64,000 nucleotides of DNA, from contig CBDCRK010000002.1 in the NCBI GenBank assembly GCA_965220955.1, positions 1-64,000 on the forward strand. Reading direction: 5' to 3'. This document shows positions 47,569-56,719 of the stretch, in pieces. The notes below the pieces were generated by a model, which saw nothing but the letters and a program-made list of their open reading frames with translations, was not told the origin of the DNA and did not search any database. This stretch comes from CBDCRK01 sp965220955. Its GTDB lineage: Bacteria > Desulfobacterota > Binatia > Bin18 > CBDCRK01. Numbering within the stretch: position 1 is the stretch's first letter; each line of letters begins with the position of its first letter. Both the position numbers and the translations under genes were made by a program.

Positions 47569-48651
47569 ATGAGTGAATCGGCGCTCATGTTGGATAGGCT
47601 TGCCGAGGTCCAGAACCGGTTCGAGGAGCTTGAGGGTGAGCTTGGCCGCTCAGAGGTAGTAAACAATCCCAAAGAGTATGCTCGCCTAGGAAAAGAACGA
47701 GCCTCTCTGGAAGAAGTTGTAGGGTGCTACCGGGAATGGAAACGGCTGGGAGAGGAAATCGAAGGTAACAGCCTCCTTCTGGAAGATACTGATCCTGAGG
47801 TGCGGGAGTTGGCTAGAGAGGAGCTGGTGGATTTGCGGGAGAAATATGAGCAGCAGGAAGCCCAACTAAGGCTGCTCCTCATTCCCAAGGACCCCCTCGA
47901 TGACAAGAATGTGCTTCTAGAGATCCGGGCGGGTACCGGGGGAGAGGAGGCAAGTCTCTTTGTTGCTAATCTTTTCCGCATGTACAGCCACTATGCCGAG
48001 ACCCAGAGATGGAAGATTGAGGTGATGAGTTCCAACCCCACTGGCCTGGGCGGTTTTAAAGAGATCATTAGCCTGATCGAAGGAAAAGGGGCGTACAGCC
48101 GGCTCAAGTATGAGGGCGGGGTGCACCGCGTACAGCGGGTACCAGTAACCGAAGCCTCTGGCCGGATTCATACCTCCGCCGTGACTGTTGCCGTCCTGCC
48201 TGAGGCAGACGACGTGGACGTGGGCATCGATGAAAAAGATCTGCGCGTTGATGTTTTCCGCTCCTCTGGTCCAGGCGGGCAGAGCGTCAACACCACCGAC
48301 TCAGCAGTACGCATTACCCATCTACCAACCGACCTTGTAGTTACTTGCCAGGATGAAAAGTCGCAGCATAAGAACAAATCCAAAGCACTCAAGATTCTGC
48401 GTGCCCGGCTCTTAGAACAGGCACGGCAAAAGCAGCAGATGGAAATCGCTGCTACGCGTAAGAGTATGGTGGGTAGCGGCGACCGCTCCGAACGCATCCG
48501 CACCTATAACTTTCCCCAAGCACGGGTAACCGATCACCGAATCAACATGACCCTCCATACCCTCGAACGAGTGCTTGACGGCGAACTCGGCCCCATTGTC
48601 AGTGCACTCATTACCTACTATCAGGCTGAGGCACTGAAGGCGGCCAGTTAA
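47569..48651 (+). CDS. prfA: peptide chain release factor 1
   Basis: The 360 residues are full length for RF1, which ends translation at UAA and UAG. The GGQ motif (236-238) in 'SSGPGGQSVN' triggers peptide release. The stretch 'RIHTSAVTVAVLPEAD' is typical. UGA must be left to RF2, which matters here because UGA is also proposed to encode selenocysteine. prmC, whose product methylates the GGQ glutamine, starts 3 bases after the stop. Confidence 0.97.
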   Translation: MSESALMLDRLAEVQNRFEELEGELGRSEVVNNPKEYARLGKERASLEEVVGCYREWKRLGEEIEGNSLLLEDTDPEVRELAREELVDLREKYEQQEAQLRLLLIPKDPLDDKNVLLEIRAGTGGEEASLFVANLFRMYSHYAETQRWKIEVMSSNPTGLGGFKEIISLIEGKGAYSRLKYEGGVHRVQRVPVTEASGRIHTSAVTVAVLPEADDVDVGIDEKDLRVDVFRSSGPGGQSVNTTDSAVRITHLPTDLVVTCQDEKSQHKNKSKALKILRARLLEQARQKQQMEIAATRKSMVGSGDRSERIRTYNFPQARVTDHRINMTLHTLERVLDGELGPIVSALITYYQAEALKAAS

Positions 48652-48654
48652 CGA

Positions 48655-49713
48655 ATGCCAGAGAGCACAGATCGTAGGTCAGTCCTGAGCACAGTCGAAG
48701 GGCCTGTCTTAAGCCCAGCCGAAACAACAGAAAGCAACAAGAAGACTCCTCTCAGTATTACCCCGGCATGGCAGGTTCGCCAAGCCATCGATTACCTGAT
48801 GGAGTGTGGTGTGTCCACTGCCCGTCTTGATGCCGAAGTGCTTCTTGCGCAAACCCTGCAGACCAACCGGGCTGGCCTTTATCTCCACTACTTCTCGCCC
48901 TTGGATCAAGAACAGATAGACAAATTTTGGCGCTTGGTCGGGCGACGAGGTAAAAGAGAGCCTTTGTCCTATATCACCGGCAGGCAAGAATTTTGGTCGC
49001 TGGAGTTTCTTGTGGACCGCTGGGTCCTTATTCCGCGGCCAGAAACCGAAGTGCTGATAGAAACAGTTCTACGGATTATACGAGAGGGCATAGGGGCGGG
49101 TTTGAAACCCGCCCCTACATCTCAGGACAGAGCCAGGATAAGGGACTGGGCAGACCCTGGTTTGCCAAAGATCCCAGAGAAGATAAGGGTGCTAGACATA
49201 GGCACAGGTAGTGGCTGTATTGCCGTTACCTTGGCAAAAGAACTGCCAGAAGCAAAAATCTGGGCAGTCGATATCTCCACAGCAGCCTTGACGGTTGCAA
49301 AGGTCAACGCCACCAGGCATCAGGTAACAAAGCAAATCACCTTCTTACTGGGAGATCTGTTTGCGCCAGTGGCTGATCAAGAAGGATTTTTTGACCTAAT
49401 CGTATCCAACCCTCCTTATGTAGCCGAAGAGGAACTTTCTACGCTGGAGGCAGAGGTACAAAAGTGGGAGCCACGTCTTGCCCTCAATGGCGGAAAGGCT
49501 GGTGTCGACTTTCATCAGAGACTGATTGCCGGGAGCCCCCGCTACCTCCGTCAGGGAGGATGGCTGATAATGGAGATCGGCCAAGGGCAAGAAAGAGCCA
49601 TAGCTCGGCTTACTGCAGGGCAGGGGGAGTTCACCTGCGTTCATTTTGTTAAAGATTATGCTGGTATTGATCGGGTAGTAGCAATTCAGACAAAAGCAAT
49701 AAGCGGGCGGTAG
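48655..49713 (+). CDS. prmC: release factor glutamine N5-methyltransferase with in-frame repeat inserts
   Basis: The 352 residues exceed the usual 280-290. The fold is standard: N-terminal helical domain ('STARLDAEVLLAQTL'), AdoMet site 'VLDIGTGSGCIAVTLA' and NPPY (252-255). The excess comes from two inserts. The first 40 residues include a translated F2-type repeat (48682-48708). Residues about 146-157 ('GLKPAPTS') come from a 27-base perfect palindrome (49091-49117). No better start exists downstream. The enzyme methylates RF1 and RF2 at the GGQ motif. Confidence 0.93.
   Translation: MPESTDRRSVLSTVEGPVLSPAETTESNKKTPLSITPAWQVRQAIDYLMECGVSTARLDAEVLLAQTLQTNRAGLYLHYFSPLDQEQIDKFWRLVGRRGKREPLSYITGRQEFWSLEFLVDRWVLIPRPETEVLIETVLRIIREGIGAGLKPAPTSQDRARIRDWADPGLPKIPEKIRVLDIGTGSGCIAVTLAKELPEAKIWAVDISTAALTVAKVNATRHQVTKQITFLLGDLFAPVADQEGFFDLIVSNPPYVAEEELSTLEAEVQKWEPRLALNGGKAGVDFHQRLIAGSPRYLRQGGWLIMEIGQGQERAIARLTAGQGEFTCVHFVKDYAGIDRVVAIQTKAISGR
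48682..48708. repeat. F2-type repeat in prmC
   Basis: GTCCTGAGCACAGTCGAAGG, then GCCTGTC; the reverse complement is a variant of the unit in the helicase array (CCTTCGAC-N-CTCAGGAC). It lies in frame near the start of PrmC. Confidence 0.7.
49091..49117. repeat. 27-base perfect palindrome (family F3) in prmC
   Basis: TAGGGGCGGGTTT and AAACCCGCCCCTA flank a single G. It is translated in frame. Confidence 0.85.
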
Positions 49714-49726
49714 AAGAGGAAGAGGC

Positions 49727-51010
49727 ATGGACAAGATTATGATTCGTGGGGGTATCCCCTTGCGCGGTGAGGTGGAGGTAAGCGGATCGAAGAACTCTTC
49801 TCTTCCTCTCCTGTTTGCCTCCCTCCTGACTGGAGAGGCATGTCGATTTCGTCGGGTGCCACAACTTGTGGATATCAAGACCGCCTTGCGCCTGCTCCAG
49901 GAGCTCGGGGTCGAAGTTAGCCAGACAATAGCCGGTCCTGAGCGTGGGGGCGAGGCCTCCGGCGAGGTCGTTCTACGGGCAAACCGTATCACACAGATCG
50001 AGGCTCCGTATGATCTGGTTAAGACGATGCGGGCTTCTTTTCTTGTATTAGGTCCTCTTCTTACCCGTTTCGGCCAAGCACGGGTTTCCACTCCCGGAGG
50101 CTGCGCTATTGGTACTCGCCCCATTAACCTTCATTTGCAAGGTTTGGCTCAACTGGGAGCATCTATCCGTCTGGTCCAAGGATATGTCGAGGCTAAAGCT
50201 CCTCGCCTAAAGGGAGCAAAAATTCACCTCGATTTCCCCTCCGTTGGCGCAACCGAAAACCTCATGATGGCTGCGACCTTGGCAGAAGGAACTACGGTCA
50301 TAGAAAATGCCGCACGGGAACCAGAGATTGGCGACCTTGCTGCTGCCCTAAACAATATGGGAGCGTGTATCTATGGTGCGGGAAGTGATGTTATTACTAT
50401 TGAGGGAAGGGATGAACTTAGTGGGATAGAACACGAAGTGATCCCGGACCGGGTAGAAGCAGGAACATATATGATCGCTGCTGCCATTACCTCTGGAGAT
50501 CTATTCCTCCGAGGAGCACAGGCCGACCACCTGGGCGCATTTATACTCAAGCTACAGGAGGCAGGAGTCACCGTAGAAGAAAACCATAGGGGGATTCAAA
50601 TTACGGGCAACGGTAGGCCATCAAGTGTTGACATAAAAACCCTACCCTACCCCGGTTTCCCCACTGATCTGCAAGCCCAAATGATGGCTCTTATGACGCT
50701 TGCCGATAGCCAGAGTGTGATCACTGAATCAATCTTTGAGAATCGCTTTATGCATGCTCAGGAACTTGCCCGTATGGGCGCGGACATTCGGGTGAGGGGA
50801 AACAACGCCATTGTCCGTGGAGTGGCCATACTTAGCGGGGCTCCGGTAATGGCAACGGATCTGCGGGCCAGTGTCTCTCTTATTCTTGCTGGACTGGCAG
50901 CTCAAGGGGTCACTACAGTTTCGCGCATCTATCACCTCGACCGGGGCTATGAGCGCATTGCTGAGAAGCTCTCGCGCTTAGGAGCCGACATTAGCAGGGT
51001 TAAGACGTAA
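49727..51010 (+). CDS. murA: UDP-N-acetylglucosamine 1-carboxyvinyltransferase
   Basis: The 427 residues form the EPSP-synthase-like fold that makes the first committed step of peptidoglycan synthesis. Lys22 ('SGSKNSSLP') and the fosfomycin-target Cys126 ('TPGGCAIGTRP') are present, so the enzyme should be fosfomycin sensitive. It starts 13 bases after prmC and is followed by hisD after 1 base. Confidence 0.96.
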   Translation: MDKIMIRGGIPLRGEVEVSGSKNSSLPLLFASLLTGEACRFRRVPQLVDIKTALRLLQELGVEVSQTIAGPERGGEASGEVVLRANRITQIEAPYDLVKTMRASFLVLGPLLTRFGQARVSTPGGCAIGTRPINLHLQGLAQLGASIRLVQGYVEAKAPRLKGAKIHLDFPSVGATENLMMAATLAEGTTVIENAAREPEIGDLAAALNNMGACIYGAGSDVITIEGRDELSGIEHEVIPDRVEAGTYMIAAAITSGDLFLRGAQADHLGAFILKLQEAGVTVEENHRGIQITGNGRPSSVDIKTLPYPGFPTDLQAQMMALMTLADSQSVITESIFENRFMHAQELARMGADIRVRGNNAIVRGVAILSGAPVMATDLRASVSLILAGLAAQGVTTVSRIYHLDRGYERIAEKLSRLGADISRVKT

Positions 51011-51011
51011 G

Positions 51012-52367
51012 ATGACCGTTCCCCTGCTGAAAACCTCTGAGGCTGCGTTTCACAGGCACTTAAAAAAGCTTCTGGCGCGGGGTGAGACTATCAGCAGCCA
51101 GGTCGAAGAAACAGTTCGCTCCATCCTCAAGGAAGTCAAGGAAAAGGGGAACAAGGCTCTCCTGGCCTATACCCAAAGGTTTGACGGGATGCGGTTTAAG
51201 CAAGAGGAGCTTAGGGTTTCTCAGTCAGAGTTAGATAACGCCCTCTCCCTTCTCCCCTTACCTGAGCAAAGAGCCCTGCATTTAGCGGCCAAGCGCATCA
51301 CCGCCTTTCACCGCCACCAGCAACAGGCCCTGCGACTAAGTTCGGGACAGGGATCATGGCAATACCGGGACAGCTTAGGTGTAGTCCTCGGTCAAAAAAC
51401 TGCGCCCCTGGAGCGAGTTGGGGTGTATGTCCCGGGTGGCAAGGCGGCCTATCCCTCCTCTGTGCTTATGAACATTATCCCGGCAAAGGTGGCAGGAGTA
51501 AAAGAGGTTATTGTGGTGTCCCCTCCTTCTGCCCCTCAATACCCTCCAGCTATCCTGGCAGCGGCTCGGATTGCTGGAGGAGACGCTTTTTATCGAGGAG
51601 GAGGAGCCCAGGCGATTGCGGCTCTGGCTTATGGAACCGAGACCATTCCTAAGGTGGATAAGATTGTGGGGCCAGGCAATGCTTATGTGGCAACCGCAAA
51701 ACGCCTGGTCTTTGGTCTTGTGGACATTGATATGGTAGCGGGACCGAGTGAAATTCTGGTGATTGCCGATTCTAGTGCCAGAGCCGAATTTGTGGCGGCC
51801 GATATGCTTTCCCAGGCCGAGCACGACGAACTGGCCGCTCCTTTGTGCGTAACAACTTCCCCAAAGCTAGCACAGGAGATCACCCATGAACTTTTCCGCC
51901 AGCTGCAAAGGCTGCGCCGCCGCAAGATTGCCTCTGCCTCCCTAAGAAATTTTGGCGCAGTCATTATTGCTAAGAGCAGGCAGGAAGCACTAGAGGTGGC
52001 CAATGCCATTGCGCCTGAGCATTTAGAACTAGCAGTAGACAAGCCCCAATGGTGGCTGAAAGGCATTCGCCACACCGGGGCAATCTTCCTTGGCCATCTG
52101 TCAACCGAGCCCTTTGGTGACTATATTGCGGGGCCTAACCATATACTCCCTACCGGTGGAACCGCTCGCTTTTCCTCTGCCCTAGGGGTATATGATTTTC
52201 TCAAACGCACCAGTATTATCCAGGCTTCGCCCCGAGCTCTGAACATTTTGGGACCGGAGATTATACGCTTGGCCGAACTCGAAGGACTTGAGGCCCATGG
52301 CCTGGCAGTCAAGCAGCGCCTCAATAATCAGGGAGAAAATCATGTCCGTAGAAGAAACCGTTCGTAG
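51012..52367 (+). CDS. hisD: histidinol dehydrogenase
   Basis: The 451 residues carry the family signature from 'IVGPGNAYVATAKRLVFG' through 'VDIDMVAGPSEILVIAD' and 'SQAEHDELAA'. The zinc-dependent enzyme oxidises L-histidinol to histidine in two NAD steps. The C-terminus ('AVKQRL') overlaps the start of hisB. It begins 1 base after murA, as in many deltaproteobacteria-like clusters. Confidence 0.96.
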   Translation: MTVPLLKTSEAAFHRHLKKLLARGETISSQVEETVRSILKEVKEKGNKALLAYTQRFDGMRFKQEELRVSQSELDNALSLLPLPEQRALHLAAKRITAFHRHQQQALRLSSGQGSWQYRDSLGVVLGQKTAPLERVGVYVPGGKAAYPSSVLMNIIPAKVAGVKEVIVVSPPSAPQYPPAILAAARIAGGDAFYRGGGAQAIAALAYGTETIPKVDKIVGPGNAYVATAKRLVFGLVDIDMVAGPSEILVIADSSARAEFVAADMLSQAEHDELAAPLCVTTSPKLAQEITHELFRQLQRLRRRKIASASLRNFGAVIIAKSRQEALEVANAIAPEHLELAVDKPQWWLKGIRHTGAIFLGHLSTEPFGDYIAGPNHILPTGGTARFSSALGVYDFLKRTSIIQASPRALNILGPEIIRLAELEGLEAHGLAVKQRLNNQGENHVRRRNRS

Positions 52368-52944
52368 GGCAAAGGTGCACCGCCAGACTACCGAGACTGA
52401 TATCTCGGTGATGCTTAACCTAGACGGCGAGGGGAAGTATCAGATTGCTACGGGTGTCCCCTTCCTTAACCACATGCTGGAACTCTTTTCCCGCCACGGT
52501 TTTTTTGACCTCATCCTGGAAGCCAAAGGCGATGTTGAAATAGACGATCACCACACAGTAGAAGATGTTGGCCTGGCTTTAGGTCAGGCCTTTCGCGAGG
52601 CCCTGGGGGACAAAAAAGGGATCCGTCGTTTTGGCGAGGCAACCGCCCCCCTGGATGAGGCCCTGGTCTCTTGTGTGGTGGATCTAAGTGGTAGGCCGTT
52701 TCTTGCCTATAATATTAAAATCAAGCAGGAAAAGGTTGGAAGCTTTGCCACCGAACTCATCCATGACTTCCTCCTTGCCTTCACCAACCAGGTAGGAATG
52801 AATCTCCACCTCAATATGACCCAGGGTCGCAACCCCCACCACATTATTGAAGCCGCCTTCAAGGCCCTGGCCCACACCCTCGATAGCGCCATCCAGATCG
52901 ATCCACGGGTCAAAGGGGTACTATCCACAAAGGGAAGCCTGTAA
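52342..52944 (+). CDS. hisB: imidazoleglycerol-phosphate dehydratase
   Basis: The ATG at 52342 (GGGAG site) is preferred; it lies inside the end of hisD (26-base overlap). The 200 residues are the stand-alone dehydratase, without the phosphatase domain of E. coli HisB. Manganese-binding motifs 'FLNHMLELFSRHG', 'DDHHTVED' and 'RNPHHIIEA' are present. It converts imidazoleglycerol phosphate to imidazole-acetol phosphate. Confidence 0.95.
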   Translation: MSVEETVRRAKVHRQTTETDISVMLNLDGEGKYQIATGVPFLNHMLELFSRHGFFDLILEAKGDVEIDDHHTVEDVGLALGQAFREALGDKKGIRRFGEATAPLDEALVSCVVDLSGRPFLAYNIKIKQEKVGSFATELIHDFLLAFTNQVGMNLHLNMTQGRNPHHIIEAAFKALAHTLDSAIQIDPRVKGVLSTKGSL

Positions 52945-53016
52945 ATTGAGACAGCAAAAGTCCAGCGGAAAAGACACTCTGGTCCTTTTCTGGGAAAGCA
53001 TCGATATTGGGTAACC

Positions 53017-53778
53017 ATGCAAACTATTGTCTCGTGGAATGTAAATGGTGTCCGGGCGGCGGCTCGGAACAACCTGCTTGAATGGCTCGATAAGACCCAG
53101 CCGGACATTTTCTGTATTCAGGAAACCAAAGCCCATCCTGACCAGCTGGGGCCAGAGGTCCTGGAACCTAAAGGGTACAGGACGTTTTGGGCGTCCGCAC
53201 AGAAAAAGGGCTACAGTGGGGTAGCCACTTTTGTCAAAAAGGCACCTCTGTCCATTGGCGGCCTAGGCATTGAAGCCTTCGACTACGAAGGGCGGGTCCA
53301 GGTTCTTGAATACAAGACGTTTACCCTCATTAATGCCTACTTCCCCAATAGCCAGGAGGACGGGGCTAGACTAGACTACAAGCTGGACTTCTGCAACGCT
53401 ATGTTGGAATTCTGCCGTAAGCTAGGCAAAGCGGGCACAAACCACATACTCTGCGGGGATTACAATATTGCCCATCAGGAAATTGACCTGGCAAACCCCA
53501 AAGCCAACAAGAAGAGTGCAGGCTTTCTTCCGGAAGAAAGGGCCTGGATGGATAAGTTTATTGATAGTGGCTATGTAGACACCTTCCGCATATTCAACCA
53601 GGGTTCGGGGCACTATACTTGGTGGTCCTACCGCTTCGGGGCTCGAGAAAAAGACATTGGCTGGCGGGTTGACTACCATTGTGTCAACCAGGAATTCGGC
53701 AAGCGAGTGAAGGAAGCCGCTATTCTCAAGGATGTGATGGGATCAGATCATTGTCCGATCCTGCTTCAGATCAAGTGA
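53017..53778 (+). CDS. xthA: exodeoxyribonuclease III
   Basis: The 253 residues have the AP-endonuclease motifs: 'SWNVNGVRAA', 'IQETKA', 'YSGVATF', 'LCGDYNIAH' and 'DYHCVNQEF' to 'GSDHCPILL'. The enzyme cuts at abasic sites and degrades 3' ends in base-excision repair. It follows hisB by 72 bases and starts the block of unrelated genes that splits the his cluster. Confidence 0.93.
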   Translation: MQTIVSWNVNGVRAAARNNLLEWLDKTQPDIFCIQETKAHPDQLGPEVLEPKGYRTFWASAQKKGYSGVATFVKKAPLSIGGLGIEAFDYEGRVQVLEYKTFTLINAYFPNSQEDGARLDYKLDFCNAMLEFCRKLGKAGTNHILCGDYNIAHQEIDLANPKANKKSAGFLPEERAWMDKFIDSGYVDTFRIFNQGSGHYTWWSYRFGAREKDIGWRVDYHCVNQEFGKRVKEAAILKDVMGSDHCPILLQIK

Positions 53779-53809
53779 GAGCGCCGCATCAGGAGAAACA
53801 AACCCCACC

Positions 53810-54961
53810 ATGACAAGGCCCATTTATTTGGACTATAACGCCACCACGCCTCACGACCCAGAAGTTGTTGCTGCTATGCGGCCCTACTTGGAGGAGCATT
53901 TTGGTAATCCCTCCAGCCCACATGAATACGGCGTGCAAAGCAAAAAGGCCATAGAGAGCGCCCGTGGACAGGTTGCCGCTTTATTGCATTGCCAGCCGGA
54001 TGAGATTGTTTTTACCAGTGGCGGGACAGAATCGAATAACTACGCCATTAAAGGGATCGCCTTTGCTCGTCGGAACCAAGGGAATCATATTATTACCAGC
54101 CAAATTGAACACCCGGCAGTTATAGAAGTAGGAAAGTTTCTAGAGGAAAATGATTTTCTGGTCTCCTATCTGCCAGTGGATAAGTTTGGGCTGATAAGCG
54201 TTCCTGAGTTGGAAAAGGCCATCACACCCCAAACCATCCTGATTTCCATTATGCATGCCAATAATGAGGTAGGGACTATCCAGCCAATTGAACGAATTTC
54301 CCAGCTGGCCAGGAAAAACGGAATTTTTCTCCATACCGACGCCGCCCAATCGGTTAGTAAGATTCCTACGGATGTAAACGCCCTTGGCGTTGATCTGCTT
54401 TCGATAGCTGGCCATAAAGTATATGCGCCCAAAGGCGTGGGGGCCCTTTATATTCGACGGGGCATTCACTTGGCCAAGTTCATTCACGGAGCTGGACACG
54501 AAGAAGGCAGAAGACCAGGAACGGAAAATGTTCTGGAAATAGTGGGACTAGGAAAAGCCTGTGAAGTTGCAGGCAGAGATTTGGCCAAGAATAGCCAGCA
54601 CATGAAAGAGATGAGGGACAGGTTATACCATGGCTTGAGAGATAGGTTGCAGGAGGTAAAAATCAATGGACATCCAGAGAAGGGTTTACCCAATACTCTG
54701 AGCTTAAGCTTTTGGGGTGTAGAAGCGGACAGGCTTCTTGCTGAAATTAACCAGCATGTGGCAGCATCTGCCGGCGCAGCCTGTCACTCTGGCGAGGCGG
54801 AAATATCCTCTGTTCTCAAAGCCATGAATGTTCCTATGGAATGGGCCAAGGGGACGCTGCGATTTTCTACCGGCAAAATGACAACCGCAAGTGAGATTGA
54901 TAGCGCAATCAATACAATCTCGGATGCCGTTATCGGGCAAAAAATGAGCGCATATGAATAG
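53810..54961 (+). CDS. cysteine desulfurase (NifS/IscS group)
   Basis: The 383 residues are a PLP fold-type I enzyme with 'LDYNATTP', Lys203 ('AGHKVYAPKG') for the cofactor, and catalytic Cys325 ('AGAACHSG') on the flexible loop. It supplies sulfur for Fe-S clusters, thiouridine or selenium handling (some relatives release selenium from selenocysteine). No isc or suf partners are adjacent. Its stop overlaps the truncated epoxide hydrolase frame. Confidence 0.92.
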   Translation: MTRPIYLDYNATTPHDPEVVAAMRPYLEEHFGNPSSPHEYGVQSKKAIESARGQVAALLHCQPDEIVFTSGGTESNNYAIKGIAFARRNQGNHIITSQIEHPAVIEVGKFLEENDFLVSYLPVDKFGLISVPELEKAITPQTILISIMHANNEVGTIQPIERISQLARKNGIFLHTDAAQSVSKIPTDVNALGVDLLSIAGHKVYAPKGVGALYIRRGIHLAKFIHGAGHEEGRRPGTENVLEIVGLGKACEVAGRDLAKNSQHMKEMRDRLYHGLRDRLQEVKINGHPEKGLPNTLSLSFWGVEADRLLAEINQHVAASAGAACHSGEAEISSVLKAMNVPMEWAKGTLRFSTGKMTTASEIDSAINTISDAVIGQKMSAYE

Positions 54962-55787
54962 GATCATACCTCTGCTCAGCGACCCCGCCAACCACGGGGG
55001 CGACCCAGCGGACGCATTCGACGTGGTAGTGCCTTCTATACCAGGCTACGGGTTTTCGGACCGACCAACACAGCGAGGAATGAACATCTTTAGGATCGCA
55101 GACCTCTGGGCACGGCTTATGACCGATGGACTAGGCTACCACCGCTTCGGTGCCCAGGGCGGCGATTGGGGAGCCAGTGTGACGGCCCGCCTTGGCTTCG
55201 CTCACCCTAACCAGTTAGTAGGTATTCATGTGACCTCGGTGGCCGCAATCTTCCCTTATCTGGGCCCGGGAGCCCGCGAACTTTCCCAACAGGAGCGGGC
55301 ACTGCTTGAGGGTCGGGAGCGCTGGCGGCAGGCCGAAGGTGGGTACTCCCATATTCAGGGAACCAAACCCCAGACCCTGTCCTACGGATTGAATGACTCC
55401 CCGACTGGTCTGGCTGCCTGGATGGTAGAAAAATTTCGTACCTGGAGCGACTGCGAGGGCGATGTAGAACGGCGCTTCACCAAGGACGAGCTTCTCACCA
55501 ATGTTACCATCTACTGGGTGACCCAGACCATCAACTCTTCCACTCGTCTATACTACGAGTTCCAGCATAGCCCCTGGAGCTTGAGCCAGGGTGAAGGGAT
55601 TCAGGTGCCCTGCGCCGTGGCTCTCTTTCCGAAGGAAATAAGCCGCCCGCCGCGGGAGTGGGCTGAGCGCTCCTATAACGTGCAACGCTGGACACCAATG
55701 CCCAGGGGCGGTCACTTTGCCGCTCTGGAGGAGCCGGACCTGCTGGCCGAAGATATACGCGCATTTTTCCGGCCCCTGCGAGGATAG
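54954..55787 (+). pseudogene. epoxide hydrolase, 5'-truncated
   Basis: The 277 residues start in the middle of the family: homology begins with 'IPLLSDPANHGGDPADAFDV', so the N-terminal 100 or so residues (EHN domain) are missing. The nucleophile Asp71 ('GGDWGA') and the general base His ('PRGGHFAALEEPD') remain. The ATG at 54954 lies within the last codons of the desulfurase gene. It looks like a deletion that fused the two genes. Activity is doubtful because the first strands of the alpha/beta fold are gone. Confidence 0.75.
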
Positions 55788-55852
55788 TGTTTGAGTCTGA
55801 GGGATAGATAGGTAGGAAGGTTATTCCCACCTACCCTCTAACTCCTACTCTG

Positions 55853-56593
55853 CTACCCTCTGAGATGCTTTTCGTAGAACATAAGCACCCGATGCCACAT
55901 ATCCTGGGCTGGTACGGGACGATAGCTCTCGCGGTAGTCGGCAAAGAAGGCATGGCCCGCGTTGGGATACATGCGAAGTTCGTAAGTTTTGCCATGCTTG
56001 TCTAGCTCTGCTTGGAGCCGTTCGGCATGAGCGGGCGATGGGTTGGGATCTTCTTCGCCAAAGAGCCCTAGCAAAGGACAAGACAGGTCCTTAACCATGT
56101 CGATAGGTGATACCGGCCGTTGCGGCGTATGCTCGTCCTGGATAATGAATCCGCCAGCGGAATCGACCGCAGCATTCAGATTTTTGCTTGTGCAGCCAAA
56201 CATCAGCGTGTAACGTCCCCCCGAGCAAAAGCCAATCGCCCCAACCTTCCCATTAGAGTCGGACTGGCCCTTGATATACAGCGCCCCCGTGTCCAGGTCT
56301 GCCACTGCCTGAGAGTCGGGGACGGAGAACATGATCTTGATCACTTCATCGATATTACTCGGGTCGGGTGATCCCTCGCGAGTATATATATCCGGTGCCA
56401 AAGCTATATACCCCTCCGCGGCAAAACGCCGGGCTATATCTTTGATGTGATCGTTTAACCCAAACGCTTCCATAATAACAATGACACCAGGATATCGGCC
56501 CGGGTTAACGGGACGACTCTGATAGGCATTGATTTGGGTTCCACCCTGGCCAGGATACTGTATCATTCCCGATTGTACCTCTGGTGGTCTCAT
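55853..56593 (-). CDS. dienelactone hydrolase family protein
   Basis: The ATG at 56593 has a GGGGGTGAA site (246 aa); the frame extends to 56680 without support. The alpha/beta hydrolase has the Cys nucleophile in 'GFCSGG', the acid in 'GEEDPNPS' and His in 'NAGHAFF'. It hydrolyses dienelactones or related esters in aromatic breakdown; the true substrate is open. It runs convergent with the epoxide hydrolase and follows the GST-like gene on the same strand. Confidence 0.86.
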   Translation of the reverse strand: MRPPEVQSGMIQYPGQGGTQINAYQSRPVNPGRYPGVIVIMEAFGLNDHIKDIARRFAAEGYIALAPDIYTREGSPDPSNIDEVIKIMFSVPDSQAVADLDTGALYIKGQSDSNGKVGAIGFCSGGRYTLMFGCTSKNLNAAVDSAGGFIIQDEHTPQRPVSPIDMVKDLSCPLLGLFGEEDPNPSPAHAERLQAELDKHGKTYELRMYPNAGHAFFADYRESYRPVPAQDMWHRVLMFYEKHLRG

Positions 56594-56719
56594 CGCTTCA
56601 CCCCCTATAAATGTATTGTGATCAGCAATGCTCTCAGTCAAACCGACACAAGGCACTGCTGCCACTAAAACCGGTAGCATACGCCCGTCATTCTACGGCC
56701 GCAAGACCAGCTTGCCAGC

